DNA of 64,000 bases from an uncultured Bacteroidales bacterium. GTDB taxonomy: Bacteria > Bacteroidota > Bacteroidia > Bacteroidales > Bacteroidaceae. Below the pieces are notes generated by a model, which saw only the letters and a list, made by a program, of their open reading frames with translations, was not told the DNA's origin and did no database searches. This document shows positions 20,443 through 29,984 of the stretch, piece by piece. Every line of letters begins with the position of its first letter. The stretch's first letter is position 1. The stretch is taken from NCBI GenBank assembly GCA_902779085.1, contig CACYZY010000004.1:1-64000 (forward strand), given 5' to 3'. The position numbers and the translations under genes were made by a program.

Positions 20443-22827
20443 TCAGAATTTGTAATACAAGCTGAGCAATATATTGCGCGGACGGATGTCGTAGGAAGAA
20501 TATGACTTGGAAAACATGTCAGTATCTTCGATGGTGAGATTATAGCTTTTCTGATTCAGAATATTTTTAGCTGATAGGATGAGTTGCAGATTATCGGTAA
20601 GGTTATACTCAGCCTTGCAGTCAAACAGCACCAGATCTTTGGTCAAATTATCTGAAAACTCAGTATGATAATGCTCACCTAAAATACTAAAATTAAACTT
20701 ACTCCAAGGCGAGAAAATCATTTCGAGTGAATGATTGTAATCGTGGATAGCAAAAGAGGTAGAATTGTCATCCAACACTGTTTTATGTCTCGAATATTGT
20801 AGTTTATATACTACATTCCACCAAGAATTCAGACGACCATTGATATAGGGCGAAACGTTGAATGTATGATTCTTGAAAGCCAATGTAACTCCATTGCGTT
20901 CTACGTCGGTATCTAGCATAGTTGCACCGACTTTGACACCCACCATACCTTTCAACGACTCGAAACCCTTGCTGATGTCTATACTTGCATTATACATCTT
21001 TTCTTCGCCAGGATCGTCTGTATATTTGTTAATCATATACTGAGTATCAAGATCCATCACCTCTCCCCAATATTCTTTCGTACCCCAATAACCTACATTG
21101 GCATTGACGAAGAAGGAACTTTTGGGCCAACTGAAACTGGCAGTGAGTTGTGCATTAGTAGATTTACTGCCGCGGAAGCCTGTATAGCCTTCGTCAAGAG
21201 TACGGAAATCACTAAACACCATGCCATTATATATATTCATACGAGGATGCTCGTTATTATAGATAGCTGTTTCGAGGTTGAGCGAAAGAAATTCGAAAGG
21301 TATATAGGTGAGCGTTAGTTCCGGTGAAAAAAAGTACTTCGACTTATGCTGCCTAGATTTATTCATCTGGTCTTTCAAGACATAATGCGTATAATTGAAT
21401 GGAAGTCTGACTATGGCCTGCAAACGGTCGGATATATATGTCAGCGAAGCCCCACTATAAACATCAAAAGCATTGAAGCGTGAATTTACATCCTGCAATT
21501 CGTGATCAACCAGCTCTAACATGTCAGCTTTCAACTGTCGCAAATTGCCAGACATGCCGGCATCTAGTGAGAAAGTAAGGTGGTTGCCGATGCGCCTGTC
21601 CAACATCACTTTAGTCTCAGCATAGGCAGAATAGGAACTGATTTCCTGACGGATAGTACCTTCACGCTCCTTAGAAACGCTGAGGTTTTGTGGACGAGAA
21701 TAGAGCCCAGCATTGGCACCAATGGTCAAAACATTTTCACCTAAAGGCAACTTATACTGGAAATTATTCTTTAGCAATATTGGATGATTGGTACCATTCA
21801 TCGTATTAGGGGCAGAACCAGTCACAACAGTATGGGTATCATACCATTGTGCAGCAAAGCTCAAGTTATTGCGCAGGAAATGCTTGTCTGTATTGGAAAG
21901 CAAAACAAGGTCTCCTTGGATATCATTCTGATGGTTCTTAGCCCTTTCGGTAGAAACATAATCGATGGTTTGACCGCCATCCATATAATAGGTAGTTTCT
22001 GTGCCATTAAAAGCAGTAAGTCGATCAGAATGAAAGAGAAGTTGGAAATTCAACTGATAGTCATTCTTGAGTTGTACTGTGGTACCAAGATGAAAGAGAC
22101 CACTACGATTGAAGCGCACCCTATCAAGCGACAAAGGAGCCAAGTCGGGCTCGAGATCAAGGAAACTCTTTACACTATAGTTAATGCCACTAAGCGAATA
22201 TGGATCAGCATCCCATGCACCTTCCATATAAGTTCCTCCAAATCCTCTCACAGCATTGCCTAAAGTAAGACCGGTATTATCGGTTTGAAATAGCACGGTG
22301 GTTTGCCAATCGTTGCCCATCTTCATGGCAATAAGGTCAGTATTAACCAGCAAAGGGCTTAAACCTAATCCACCTTTGACGGAGCCAAACCACTTGTTGG
22401 TTTCTTCATTCTTTAAAACTACATTGATGGAAGCTGAATTACTGAATTGTTTACCGCGCATCACCTTCATGTATACATGGTTCTCAGTTATCTCAATACG
22501 CTCCACATCTTCAGGCTTCATGTTATAGATGGCAGCGTAATTGCCTTCCAGCACATCCTTACCATTGATGTACATGCGATCTATCATCAAGCCATTATAT
22601 GTATAGGTGCCCTCATCCATTTCACTTTTCGAGATACCTGGCATCTTACTCATCACATCTTCCAGCTTTTTATCGCGTATATCAGTGAAACTAGCCACAT
22701 TGTAGCTAACAGTTCTTTCCAAGCCTTGGCTTCCGACACTGGTTACCATATCCTGTGCTTGTGCTGATAATTGACATACTATCAGCAGAAAAAGACAAGC
22801 ATATATGGCCCTCTTAATTATCAACAT
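20443..22827 (-). CDS. TonB-dependent receptor-like outer membrane protein
   Basis: 794 aa from ATG 22827; the frame opens at 22854, but that start overlaps the -7 box TACCTTTG (22859-22852). A signal peptide (ending SAQAQ) leads to a short plug domain (VASFTDIRDKKLEDVMSKMPG, then INGKDVLEGNYAAIYNMKPED, VERIEITENHV), then a long beta-barrel. It ends in aromatic F (LLSLYYKF), as expected for an outer-membrane barrel. The N-terminal carboxypeptidase-regulatory-like domain usual in SusC proteins is absent, and no SusD lies beside it. Substrate unknown. Confidence 0.85.
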   Translation of the reverse strand: MLIIKRAIYACLFLLIVCQLSAQAQDMVTSVGSQGLERTVSYNVASFTDIRDKKLEDVMSKMPGISKSEMDEGTYTYNGLMIDRMYINGKDVLEGNYAAIYNMKPEDVERIEITENHVYMKVMRGKQFSNSASINVVLKNEETNKWFGSVKGGLGLSPLLVNTDLIAMKMGNDWQTTVLFQTDNTGLTLGNAVRGFGGTYMEGAWDADPYSLSGINYSVKSFLDLEPDLAPLSLDRVRFNRSGLFHLGTTVQLKNDYQLNFQLLFHSDRLTAFNGTETTYYMDGGQTIDYVSTERAKNHQNDIQGDLVLLSNTDKHFLRNNLSFAAQWYDTHTVVTGSAPNTMNGTNHPILLKNNFQYKLPLGENVLTIGANAGLYSRPQNLSVSKEREGTIRQEISSYSAYAETKVMLDRRIGNHLTFSLDAGMSGNLRQLKADMLELVDHELQDVNSRFNAFDVYSGASLTYISDRLQAIVRLPFNYTHYVLKDQMNKSRQHKSKYFFSPELTLTYIPFEFLSLNLETAIYNNEHPRMNIYNGMVFSDFRTLDEGYTGFRGSKSTNAQLTASFSWPKSSFFVNANVGYWGTKEYWGEVMDLDTQYMINKYTDDPGEEKMYNASIDISKGFESLKGMVGVKVGATMLDTDVERNGVTLAFKNHTFNVSPYINGRLNSWWNVVYKLQYSRHKTVLDDNSTSFAIHDYNHSLEMIFSPWSKFNFSILGEHYHTEFSDNLTKDLVLFDCKAEYNLTDNLQLILSAKNILNQKSYNLTIEDTDMFSKSYSSYDIRPRNILLSLYYKF

Positions 22828-22870
22828 TTCTATAAGCTTTGTATTGCGGTGCAAAGGTAGTGAAAATATT

Positions 22871-24556
22871 CTACATTTTAATCTTTAGTAGTTTGGCACT
22901 ATACCCAGGGACCAACAAATCAGAAGCATGACGAGGAGAAAAATTGATGATTTCAGTCTTACCTGTTAGCAGTTCTACCGCCTTGATGCCGTCCATCTCT
23001 GGCAAGTGGAAATAGTCGAAAAGATGGGTAGGCAAATTCACAGCAATGTCAGCAGGATCGGCATCGAAATTCACCACTATGAAAACAAGTTCTTTGTCTG
23101 CCTTACGAACAAAAGAAAACTGACGGTGCTCATTGTAGCGCCAACCACCTATATTGGCATAGGTAAGGTCAAAGAATTGTCCATCACGAAGGGCTGCTTC
23201 ACTATTGCAGAGGTTCAGTATTCTAGTATATGTCTTGAGTAGCATTTTTTCATCACGGTTCAATTTCTTTCCGTCAAAAGTTCCCTGGTTATACCAGAGT
23301 CGTAAAGTATCTGGGCTCCAATAGTCGAAGATAGTGGTACGTCCGTCTTTACCACTGAATCCTTCTTCGTCCATACCAGCTTCGCCTAACTCCTGTCCTG
23401 CATATATCATCATAGGGTTGGTATTCAGGCATGCCGATACCACCAAAGCAGGGATGGCCTTGCGAGGATCACCGGCAAAGAAACTGGAAGCAATACGCAA
23501 CTCATCGTGGTTCTCAAGGAAATTAAGCATATGGTCTTGGATATCGCCCACATTTTGCCAACATTGGCTAATTGCAGTAGCGGATTGACGGCCTTGTATC
23601 ACTGCAAAGAGGGTATCATACAATCCCACCTTATCATATAAATAATCGAAATGTCCACGATGGATATAGTCGCGATATTGTCCTGGATTATAAACCTCTG
23701 CAATAAACTCGATGCCTGGATACTGTGCTTTTACTTGAGGTATTGCCCACTCCCAAAACTCCACAGGCACCATTTCGGCCATATCACAACGGAAACCATC
23801 GATTCGCTTATCTGCCCAGAACAATAAGATATGCAACATCTTATGCCATGTGTCTGGTACTGGGTTGAAATACCTTTGCCACCCATTTTGGTAATCAATA
23901 CCATAATTCAGCTTTACCGTTTCATACCAATCATTCTTGCCTGGATAAGCATCAAATTTATCATTACCTGTAGCCTTGGCAGGATATTCGTGATAAGGAA
24001 GAGGTGCTTCTTGCTGCATATCGAATTGTCCCTGCAACTCTGTACGTGGAATATAATAAAAATTATTTGTAGGATTAAAGGCAAAGTCGGTATTGTCTGT
24101 CTCGCCCAATTGCTTCTCGCCAGAAGGGAGCTGGTCACTATGGTACTGACGTGCCACATGATTAGGAACGAAGTCCATAATCATCTTCAGTCCAGCCTGA
24201 TGGGTACGCTCCACCAATGATTCAAATTCAAACATACGAGCCGACACATCCATCGCCAAGTCGGGATCTACATCGTAATAGTCCTTGATGGCATATGGAG
24301 AGCCTGCCTTGCCTTTCACCACAGCAGGGTGATCTACTTGTATTCCATAGCGAGAATAATCAGTTTGGGTAGCATGTTCTATAACGCCTGTGTACCAAAT
24401 ATGTGTAGCGCCTAACTCTTTGATTTTCTGCAAAGCTAAAGGTGTAAAGTTAGCCAATTTACCGCAACCATTTTGACGGATAGTACCATTTTTAACACAG
24501 CGTTCGTTTCCATTGCCAAACAATCGGGGCAACACCTGGTATATTATCTTTTTCAT
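22871..24556 (-). CDS. GH13 alpha-amylase-family enzyme
   Basis: 561 aa without a signal peptide, so cytoplasmic. (Beta/alpha)8-barrel motifs: DFVPNH at 128-133 (region I), GFRCDMAE with nucleophile Asp258 (region II), FIAEVYNP with acid/base Glu287 (region III), and ENHDE with Asp351 (region IV). All three catalytic acids are present. The C-terminal 100 residues form the usual beta-sandwich. Acts on alpha-glucans or malto-oligosaccharides; exact linkage preference cannot be told. Four-base overlap with the patatin gene upstream shows translational coupling. Confidence 0.9.
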   Translation of the reverse strand: MKKIIYQVLPRLFGNGNERCVKNGTIRQNGCGKLANFTPLALQKIKELGATHIWYTGVIEHATQTDYSRYGIQVDHPAVVKGKAGSPYAIKDYYDVDPDLAMDVSARMFEFESLVERTHQAGLKMIMDFVPNHVARQYHSDQLPSGEKQLGETDNTDFAFNPTNNFYYIPRTELQGQFDMQQEAPLPYHEYPAKATGNDKFDAYPGKNDWYETVKLNYGIDYQNGWQRYFNPVPDTWHKMLHILLFWADKRIDGFRCDMAEMVPVEFWEWAIPQVKAQYPGIEFIAEVYNPGQYRDYIHRGHFDYLYDKVGLYDTLFAVIQGRQSATAISQCWQNVGDIQDHMLNFLENHDELRIASSFFAGDPRKAIPALVVSACLNTNPMMIYAGQELGEAGMDEEGFSGKDGRTTIFDYWSPDTLRLWYNQGTFDGKKLNRDEKMLLKTYTRILNLCNSEAALRDGQFFDLTYANIGGWRYNEHRQFSFVRKADKELVFIVVNFDADPADIAVNLPTHLFDYFHLPEMDGIKAVELLTGKTEIINFSPRHASDLLVPGYSAKLLKIKM

Positions 24557-25323
24557 GTTCTTATTCTTTTATCCAAAACTTCTTTCGCTTTTTCGTAGCC
24601 AGCCATAAAAATCTCCTTAGACTTATCCAGATCTATGTTACTATAACCCGATAAATTGACAGGTTCTATTAACACATTAGCCATTTCACGCTCAGCAACA
24701 GTATTAGATCGGAAGATGAACTGATAGCTACGTTCGGCAATGCTAATAATGTTCAATTTATAATCGGGTGTCATCAACGGACTCACATTGATAGCATAAA
24801 TATGTTGACACTCTTCACGAATGGGAGATACAGGCAAGTTCATTAAAACACCGCCATCAACATAATGTGTGCCTTCAATGGTGATAGGCGAAAAGAGCAC
24901 TGGCATACAACAAGATGCTGCCACACACTGGGCAATATCACCACTACGAAAAAACACCGATTTGCCATGATCTAAATCAGTGGCTGTAATGACCATTGGT
25001 ACAGGAAGTAACTCAATGCGCTGACGTTTGAGGTGTGCATGCAGAAAATCCTCCAATTCCTTCAATTCGAAGAAACCTGTAGTGGGCAGAATAGGCTTGG
25101 TAAAATCTGAAAATTTTAGACCGTCGAAAAACTCAAGTACCTGATAGGGTTCATTACCGTCAGCATAGAGGGCACCTACCAAAGAGCCAGCACTAGTACT
25201 ACTGATGATCTGCGGACGAATATCATGCTCCAACAATGCCTGGATTGCGCCAAGATGAGCAAAGCCTTTGATAAAGCCTCCACTTAACACAAAACCAGTA
25301 TGATATTTCTTATTATGAGCCAT
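24553..25323 (-). CDS. Patatin-like phospholipase/esterase
   Basis: 256 aa. FVLSGGFIKGFAHLGAIQAL is the oxyanion-hole Gly-rich region; STSAGSLVGAL carries the nucleophile Ser44 (elbow S-x-S-x-G, with Ser in place of the usual first Gly); VDGGVLMNLPV contains the catalytic Asp of the D-G-G motif. The Ser-Asp dyad is complete. No signal peptide: intracellular or membrane-peripheral lipid acyl hydrolase. Coupled to the GH13 gene by ATGA. Confidence 0.9.
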   Translation of the reverse strand: MAHNKKYHTGFVLSGGFIKGFAHLGAIQALLEHDIRPQIISSTSAGSLVGALYADGNEPYQVLEFFDGLKFSDFTKPILPTTGFFELKELEDFLHAHLKRQRIELLPVPMVITATDLDHGKSVFFRSGDIAQCVAASCCMPVLFSPITIEGTHYVDGGVLMNLPVSPIREECQHIYAINVSPLMTPDYKLNIISIAERSYQFIFRSNTVAEREMANVLIEPVNLSGYSNIDLDKSKEIFMAGYEKAKEVLDKRIRT

Positions 25324-25449
25324 CTCAGAAACTGAATTTATTCAAATTGCTCTGCTAAAGTAATCATTTTATTGCGATTTATGTGTTTCATTCAGAAAAA
25401 ATATGCTAACTTTGCATGATTTTATGAGGAAACTATAATTATCAATGAT

Positions 25450-27912
25450 ATGAATATCTCTTATAATTGGCTAAAAGAGTTTGTGGACTTTGACTTAAGC
25501 CCGTTGGAATTGGCTGACGCACTGACTTCTATAGGTTTGGAAGTAGGTGGCGTAGAAGAAATTCAGACCATAAAAGGCGGACTGGAAGGACTCGTTATTG
25601 GAGAAGTGCTGACGTGCGAGCCTCATCCTAACTCTGACCATATGCACGTAACCAACGTGAACTTAGGATCTGGCGAGCCAGTACAAATTGTTTGTGGCGC
25701 ACCGAATGTGGCTGCTGGACAGAAAGTGATAGTAGCTACTATAGGAACTAAGTTGTATGACGGCGACGACTGCTTTACTATCAAGAAATCCAAACTCAGA
25801 GGCATCGAATCATGTGGTATGATCTGCGCCGAAGATGAAATTGGCATAGGTACAGACCACTCTGGCATCATTGTTTTGCCAGACGATGCTGTAGTAGGTA
25901 CACCTGCTAAAGATTATTACAATATCAAAAGTGACTATGTATTAGAAGTCGATATTACCCCTAACCGTGCAGATGCTTGTTCACACTATGGCGTTGCACG
26001 TGACCTCTATGCATATTTGACACAGCGTGGCATTAAGACAACATTACACAAGCCGAGTGTTGATGATTTCAAAGTAGACAATCACGATCTTGACATAAAT
26101 GTGACCATCGTAAATAGCGAGGCTTGTCCTCGTTATGCCGGCATTACCATTAAAGGTGTTACGGTAAAGGAAAGCCCAGAGTGGTTACAAAATGATCTGC
26201 GCATGATTGGCCTGCGTCCTATCAATATTATTGTTGATATTACCAACTATATATTGTTTGCTTACGGGCATCCGATGCATTGTTTCGATGCCGACAAGAT
26301 CAAAGGCAATCAGGTAATAGTAAAGTGCATGGCTGAGGGTACCCCTTTCGTCACCTTGGATGGTGTTGAGCGTAAGTTGAGTTCTCGCGATTTGATGATT
26401 TGCAACGCCAAAGAGCCTATGTGTATTGGTGGTGTATTTGGTGGTTTGGAGTCTGGTACTACAGAGGAAACAAAAAATGTGTTTCTTGAAAGTGCTTACT
26501 TCCACCCGACATGGATTCGCAAAACTGCTCGCCGTCATGGACTGAGTACTGATGCTTCTTTCCGCTACGAACGTGGTATTGACCCAAACAATACCATCTA
26601 TATTTTGAAGCTAGCTGCCATGATGGTGAAAGAGTTGGCTGGTGGTGAAATTTCTTCTGAAATCAAGGATGTATCTTGCAAGGATTTCCCACCATTTCGA
26701 GTGGAACTGTCTTATCAGCGTGTGAACGATTTGATTGGCAAGAACATTCCTGTGGAGACAGTGAAGAGCATCGTGAACAGCCTTGAGATGGAAATAGTGG
26801 AAGAGACTGCAGAGGGATTGACACTTGACGTTCCACAGTATCGTGTGGATGTACAGCGTGACTGCGACGTGATCGAGGATATCCTCCGCATTTACGGTTA
26901 TAATAATGTTGAGATACCTACCACATTGAAATCAAGTTTGGTGGCTGAGACTGAAACAGACAAATCGAATAAGTTGCAGAACTTGGTAGCTGAACAGCTA
27001 GTTGGTGCTGGATTTAATGAAATCATGAACAACTCACTGACGAAAGCTGCCTATTATGATAATCTCACTTCCTATCCTGCCCAGAACCTGGTAAGACTGA
27101 TGAACCCTCTGAGCAGTGATCTGAATGTAATGAGAGAAACTTTGCTTTTTGGTGGTTTGGAAACCATCGCTCGCAATGCCAATCATAAGAATCCCGATCT
27201 GAAACTGTTTGAGTTTGGCAATTGCTACTATTATCGTGAGGAGAAACGCAATGAGGAGAAGGCTCTGGCCCCCTACTCTGAGAGTTATCACCTCGGTTTG
27301 TGGCTTACAGGTAAGGACAAGCAAGGTTCATGGATTCATGCAGATGAGGATAATAACGCATATATGCTGAAGGCTTATGTAGAAAACATACTTGGCAGAA
27401 TGGGGCTGCGTATGCGTGACCTTACCATAGAGAATTTGAGTACAGATATTTATGCTTCTGCTATCGTCATCAAAACTCAGGGAGGCAAGCGCCTGGCAAT
27501 GATTGGTACTGTTACACGAAAGTTGCTAAAACTGTTTGACATTGACAATGCGGTATATTTTGCTGACATTAACTGGATTGAAGTAATGCGTAGCATCCGT
27601 TCACTAAAAGTAAGCTTCAAGGAACTGCCTAAGTTCCCTGCTGTTCGCAGAGACTTGGCATTACTGGTGGACAAGAGCGTACAATTTGCTCAGATTGAGA
27701 AACTGGCATTTGATGCCGATCGCAAACTTGTGAAATTTGTCAACTTATTTGATGTGTATGAAGGCAAGCACTTAGAGCCTGGGAAAAAATCGTATGCTAT
27801 CAGCATTACCCTCCAGGACGAGAGTCAGACACTGAACGATAAGGTCATTGACAAAGTGATGCAAAAAATCATCAAGAGTTTGGAAGAGAGAGCAGGAGCA
27901 AGATTAAGATAA
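25450..27912 (+). CDS. pheT: Phenylalanyl-tRNA synthetase beta subunit
   Basis: 820 aa, the normal length. Charges tRNA-Phe as an alpha2-beta2 complex; PheS is not in the window. Domains in order: N-terminal B1, the tRNA-binding OB domain (GLVIGEVLTCEPHPNSDHMHV, about 40-150), B3/B4 editing region (about 210-400, including EVDITPNRADACSHYG just before), B5 (about 405-475), the catalytic-like core (about 480-700), and a C-terminal ferredoxin-fold anticodon-binding domain (FPAVRRDLALLVD onward). A -7 box TAACTTTG lies at 25407-25414. Confidence 0.97.
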   Translation: MNISYNWLKEFVDFDLSPLELADALTSIGLEVGGVEEIQTIKGGLEGLVIGEVLTCEPHPNSDHMHVTNVNLGSGEPVQIVCGAPNVAAGQKVIVATIGTKLYDGDDCFTIKKSKLRGIESCGMICAEDEIGIGTDHSGIIVLPDDAVVGTPAKDYYNIKSDYVLEVDITPNRADACSHYGVARDLYAYLTQRGIKTTLHKPSVDDFKVDNHDLDINVTIVNSEACPRYAGITIKGVTVKESPEWLQNDLRMIGLRPINIIVDITNYILFAYGHPMHCFDADKIKGNQVIVKCMAEGTPFVTLDGVERKLSSRDLMICNAKEPMCIGGVFGGLESGTTEETKNVFLESAYFHPTWIRKTARRHGLSTDASFRYERGIDPNNTIYILKLAAMMVKELAGGEISSEIKDVSCKDFPPFRVELSYQRVNDLIGKNIPVETVKSIVNSLEMEIVEETAEGLTLDVPQYRVDVQRDCDVIEDILRIYGYNNVEIPTTLKSSLVAETETDKSNKLQNLVAEQLVGAGFNEIMNNSLTKAAYYDNLTSYPAQNLVRLMNPLSSDLNVMRETLLFGGLETIARNANHKNPDLKLFEFGNCYYYREEKRNEEKALAPYSESYHLGLWLTGKDKQGSWIHADEDNNAYMLKAYVENILGRMGLRMRDLTIENLSTDIYASAIVIKTQGGKRLAMIGTVTRKLLKLFDIDNAVYFADINWIEVMRSIRSLKVSFKELPKFPAVRRDLALLVDKSVQFAQIEKLAFDADRKLVKFVNLFDVYEGKHLEPGKKSYAISITLQDESQTLNDKVIDKVMQKIIKSLEERAGARLR

Positions 27913-27951
27913 TTATTAAGATATAATTTGAAAATTAAAATATAATAACCA

Positions 27952-28683
27952 ATGGGAAGAGCGTTTGAATATAGAAAAGCTGCAAAGCTGAAGAGATGGG
28001 GTCACATGGCTAAGACCTTCACACGTCTGGGTAAACAAATCGCCATTGCTGTAAAGGCTGGTGGTCCAGAACCTGAAAACAATCCTACGTTACGTTCACT
28101 CATCGCCAACTGCAAGCGTGAGAACATGCCAAAGGATAACATCGACCGCGCCATCAAAAATGCGATGGGCAAAGACCAAAGTGATTACAAGAGTATGACC
28201 TACGAAGGCTATGGCCCTCATGGAGTAGCTATTTTTGTTGACACACTGACTGACAACCCTACTCGTACGGTGGCTGACGTTCGTTCTGTTTTCAATAAGT
28301 TCAGCGGTTCGTTAGGTACTATGGGTTCACTGGCATTCTTGTTCGACCACAAAGCTGTGTTTACTTTCAAAAAGAAGGACAATCTCGATATGGATGAGTT
28401 TATCCTTGAGATGATTGATTATGATGTTGAGGAGGAATATGACATCGACGATGAAGAAGGTACTATCACTATTTATGGCGATCCTAAGAGCTATTCTGCT
28501 ATCCAAAAACATTTGGAAGAGCAAGGCTTTGAGGATGTGGGTGGCGATTTCACTTACATCCCTAACGACCTGAAGGATGTAACTGCTGAGCAACGCGAAA
28601 CTATCGACAAAATGGTGGAACGTCTAGAGGAGTTTGACGATGTGCAGAATGTTTATACCAACATGAAGCCAGAAGAGGAATAG
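27952..28683 (+). CDS. YebC/PmpR family protein
   Basis: 243 aa, full length for the TACO1/YebC family: GRAFEYRKAAKLKRWGHMAK at the start, then AIAVKAGGPEPENNPTLR, NMPKDNIDRAIKNA, YEGYGPHGVAIFVDTLTDN, SLGTMGSLAFLFD. Historically called a transcriptional regulator; family members have more recently been linked to translation and ribosome stalling. It follows pheT by 40 bases and ends in the terminator at 28708. Confidence 0.93.
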   Translation: MGRAFEYRKAAKLKRWGHMAKTFTRLGKQIAIAVKAGGPEPENNPTLRSLIANCKRENMPKDNIDRAIKNAMGKDQSDYKSMTYEGYGPHGVAIFVDTLTDNPTRTVADVRSVFNKFSGSLGTMGSLAFLFDHKAVFTFKKKDNLDMDEFILEMIDYDVEEEYDIDDEEGTITIYGDPKSYSAIQKHLEEQGFEDVGGDFTYIPNDLKDVTAEQRETIDKMVERLEEFDDVQNVYTNMKPEEE

Positions 28684-28707
28684 TTATCTTAATACCATAT
28701 TTATAAT

Positions 28708-28739
28708 AAAAGGCGGATAATTATATCCGCCTTTTATTT
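28708..28739. terminator. Terminator after yebC-type gene
   Basis: Twelve-base perfect stem (28708-28719 with 28724-28735), loop ATTA, T-rich on both strands; lies between convergent operons. Confidence 0.85.
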
Positions 28740-28799
28740 ATTTTCATTTATCATTACTCAACTTTCTCTTATATAAATAATCTTCCAATACAACACCTG

Positions 28800-29984
28800 T
28801 CATTTCGGAGCCCTTCTATACAAGAAGAAAGCGATGAAAGCATAGAGGATATTAGGAATCCAAACTGCTAGGACAGGAGGCATAGCACCATTTACGGAGA
28901 ATGTAGAAGATACTGTCTGGAACAAAATATAGCTAAAACTCAAGCCCAAGCCAATTCCTAAATTGAGTCCCATTCCACCTTTCATCTTGCGGGATGACAA
29001 CGAAGCACCTATCAACGTCAAAATAAAAGATGCAAACGACATAGCGATGCGTTTATGATACTCAATTTCAAACTCCTTAGTATTCGACAAGCCTCTAGCC
29101 TTTTGGCGGTCAATATAAGCACTCAATTCGGGGTTGGTCATCATTTCCTGCTGGTTCTGCATTAGAATCAGGTCATCAGGGGTAAGCCGTATCAACGTAT
29201 CAATCCTATTGCCTCGCTTTATAATCTCACGATCACCTCCTAATTCACGAATCATATAGTCTCGCGCAGACCAATGATATGCGTGCGCTGTATCATAGAC
29301 AATAGTACGAGCCGTCATATGCGACACGAGTTGTTTGCCATCAAATTTATCGAGCGAAAAACGGTAGCCCATCTTACTATTGTCTTCATAACGTTCAATA
29401 TATGCCACAACATTAGTATCCACTTCCATCTGGATATTCCTTGCAGTATTTAATTTACGTTCCTTATAATACTTATCTTCAAAATTGATGCGTGTCACAC
29501 TACCATTTGGGATAATATAGGCACCCAAGAAGAATGTTACGATAGAGATGATAGCTGCAGATACCATGTAAGGACGAAGCATGCGTTTAAAACTCATACC
29601 CGTAGAAAACATAGCGATAATCTCAGAGTTCTCTGCCATCTTGGCTGTAAAGAAAATCACAGCGATGAAGACAAACAACGGACTAAACAAATTGGCAAAA
29701 TAGGGAATGAAGTTCTTATAGTAGTCAAAAATAATGGCACTCCAAGGAGCATCATGTTCCATGAAGCGATCCATCTTTTCATTGAAATCAAAAACTACTG
29801 CAATGGAAATAATCAAAGCGATGGCGAATATATAGGTACCTAGAAACTTGGCCATGATATAGTAGTCCAAGCGTTTCAGGTACTTGTGAGGCATCAACGC
29901 CCACAATCTCTGAGCCCAGGTTTGATCTTTCAACCAAGACTCCAATTTATTAACCAAACCACCTATATTCCAATTACTTTTCAT
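28800..29984 (-). CDS. LptF/LptG-family permease (LPS export)
   Basis: 394 aa. Three N-terminal transmembrane helices (about 43-63, 90-112 and 135-160), a periplasmic beta-jellyroll region (about 165-290) and three C-terminal helices (about 315-392) are the YjgP/YjgQ layout. KFLGTYIFAIALIISIAVVF and AMFSTGMSFKRMLRPY are typical blocks. It forms half of the inner-membrane LptB2FG complex that extracts lipopolysaccharide. Its start overlaps the last base of the tgt stop. Which of LptF or LptG it is cannot be settled here. Confidence 0.9.
   Translation of the reverse strand: MKSNWNIGGLVNKLESWLKDQTWAQRLWALMPHKYLKRLDYYIMAKFLGTYIFAIALIISIAVVFDFNEKMDRFMEHDAPWSAIIFDYYKNFIPYFANLFSPLFVFIAVIFFTAKMAENSEIIAMFSTGMSFKRMLRPYMVSAAIISIVTFFLGAYIIPNGSVTRINFEDKYYKERKLNTARNIQMEVDTNVVAYIERYEDNSKMGYRFSLDKFDGKQLVSHMTARTIVYDTAHAYHWSARDYMIRELGGDREIIKRGNRIDTLIRLTPDDLILMQNQQEMMTNPELSAYIDRQKARGLSNTKEFEIEYHKRIAMSFASFILTLIGASLSSRKMKGGMGLNLGIGLGLSFSYILFQTVSSTFSVNGAMPPVLAVWIPNILYAFIAFFLYRRAPK

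Noticed and set aside
21784..22263. 159-codon plus-strand frame opposite the receptor gene
   Set aside because: Antisense shadow of a clear outer-membrane protein; no family features or promoter.
22885..22905. TGGCAC near 22894 as a second sigma-54 site
   Set aside because: No TTGC at the required distance, and it is inside the GH13 coding sequence.
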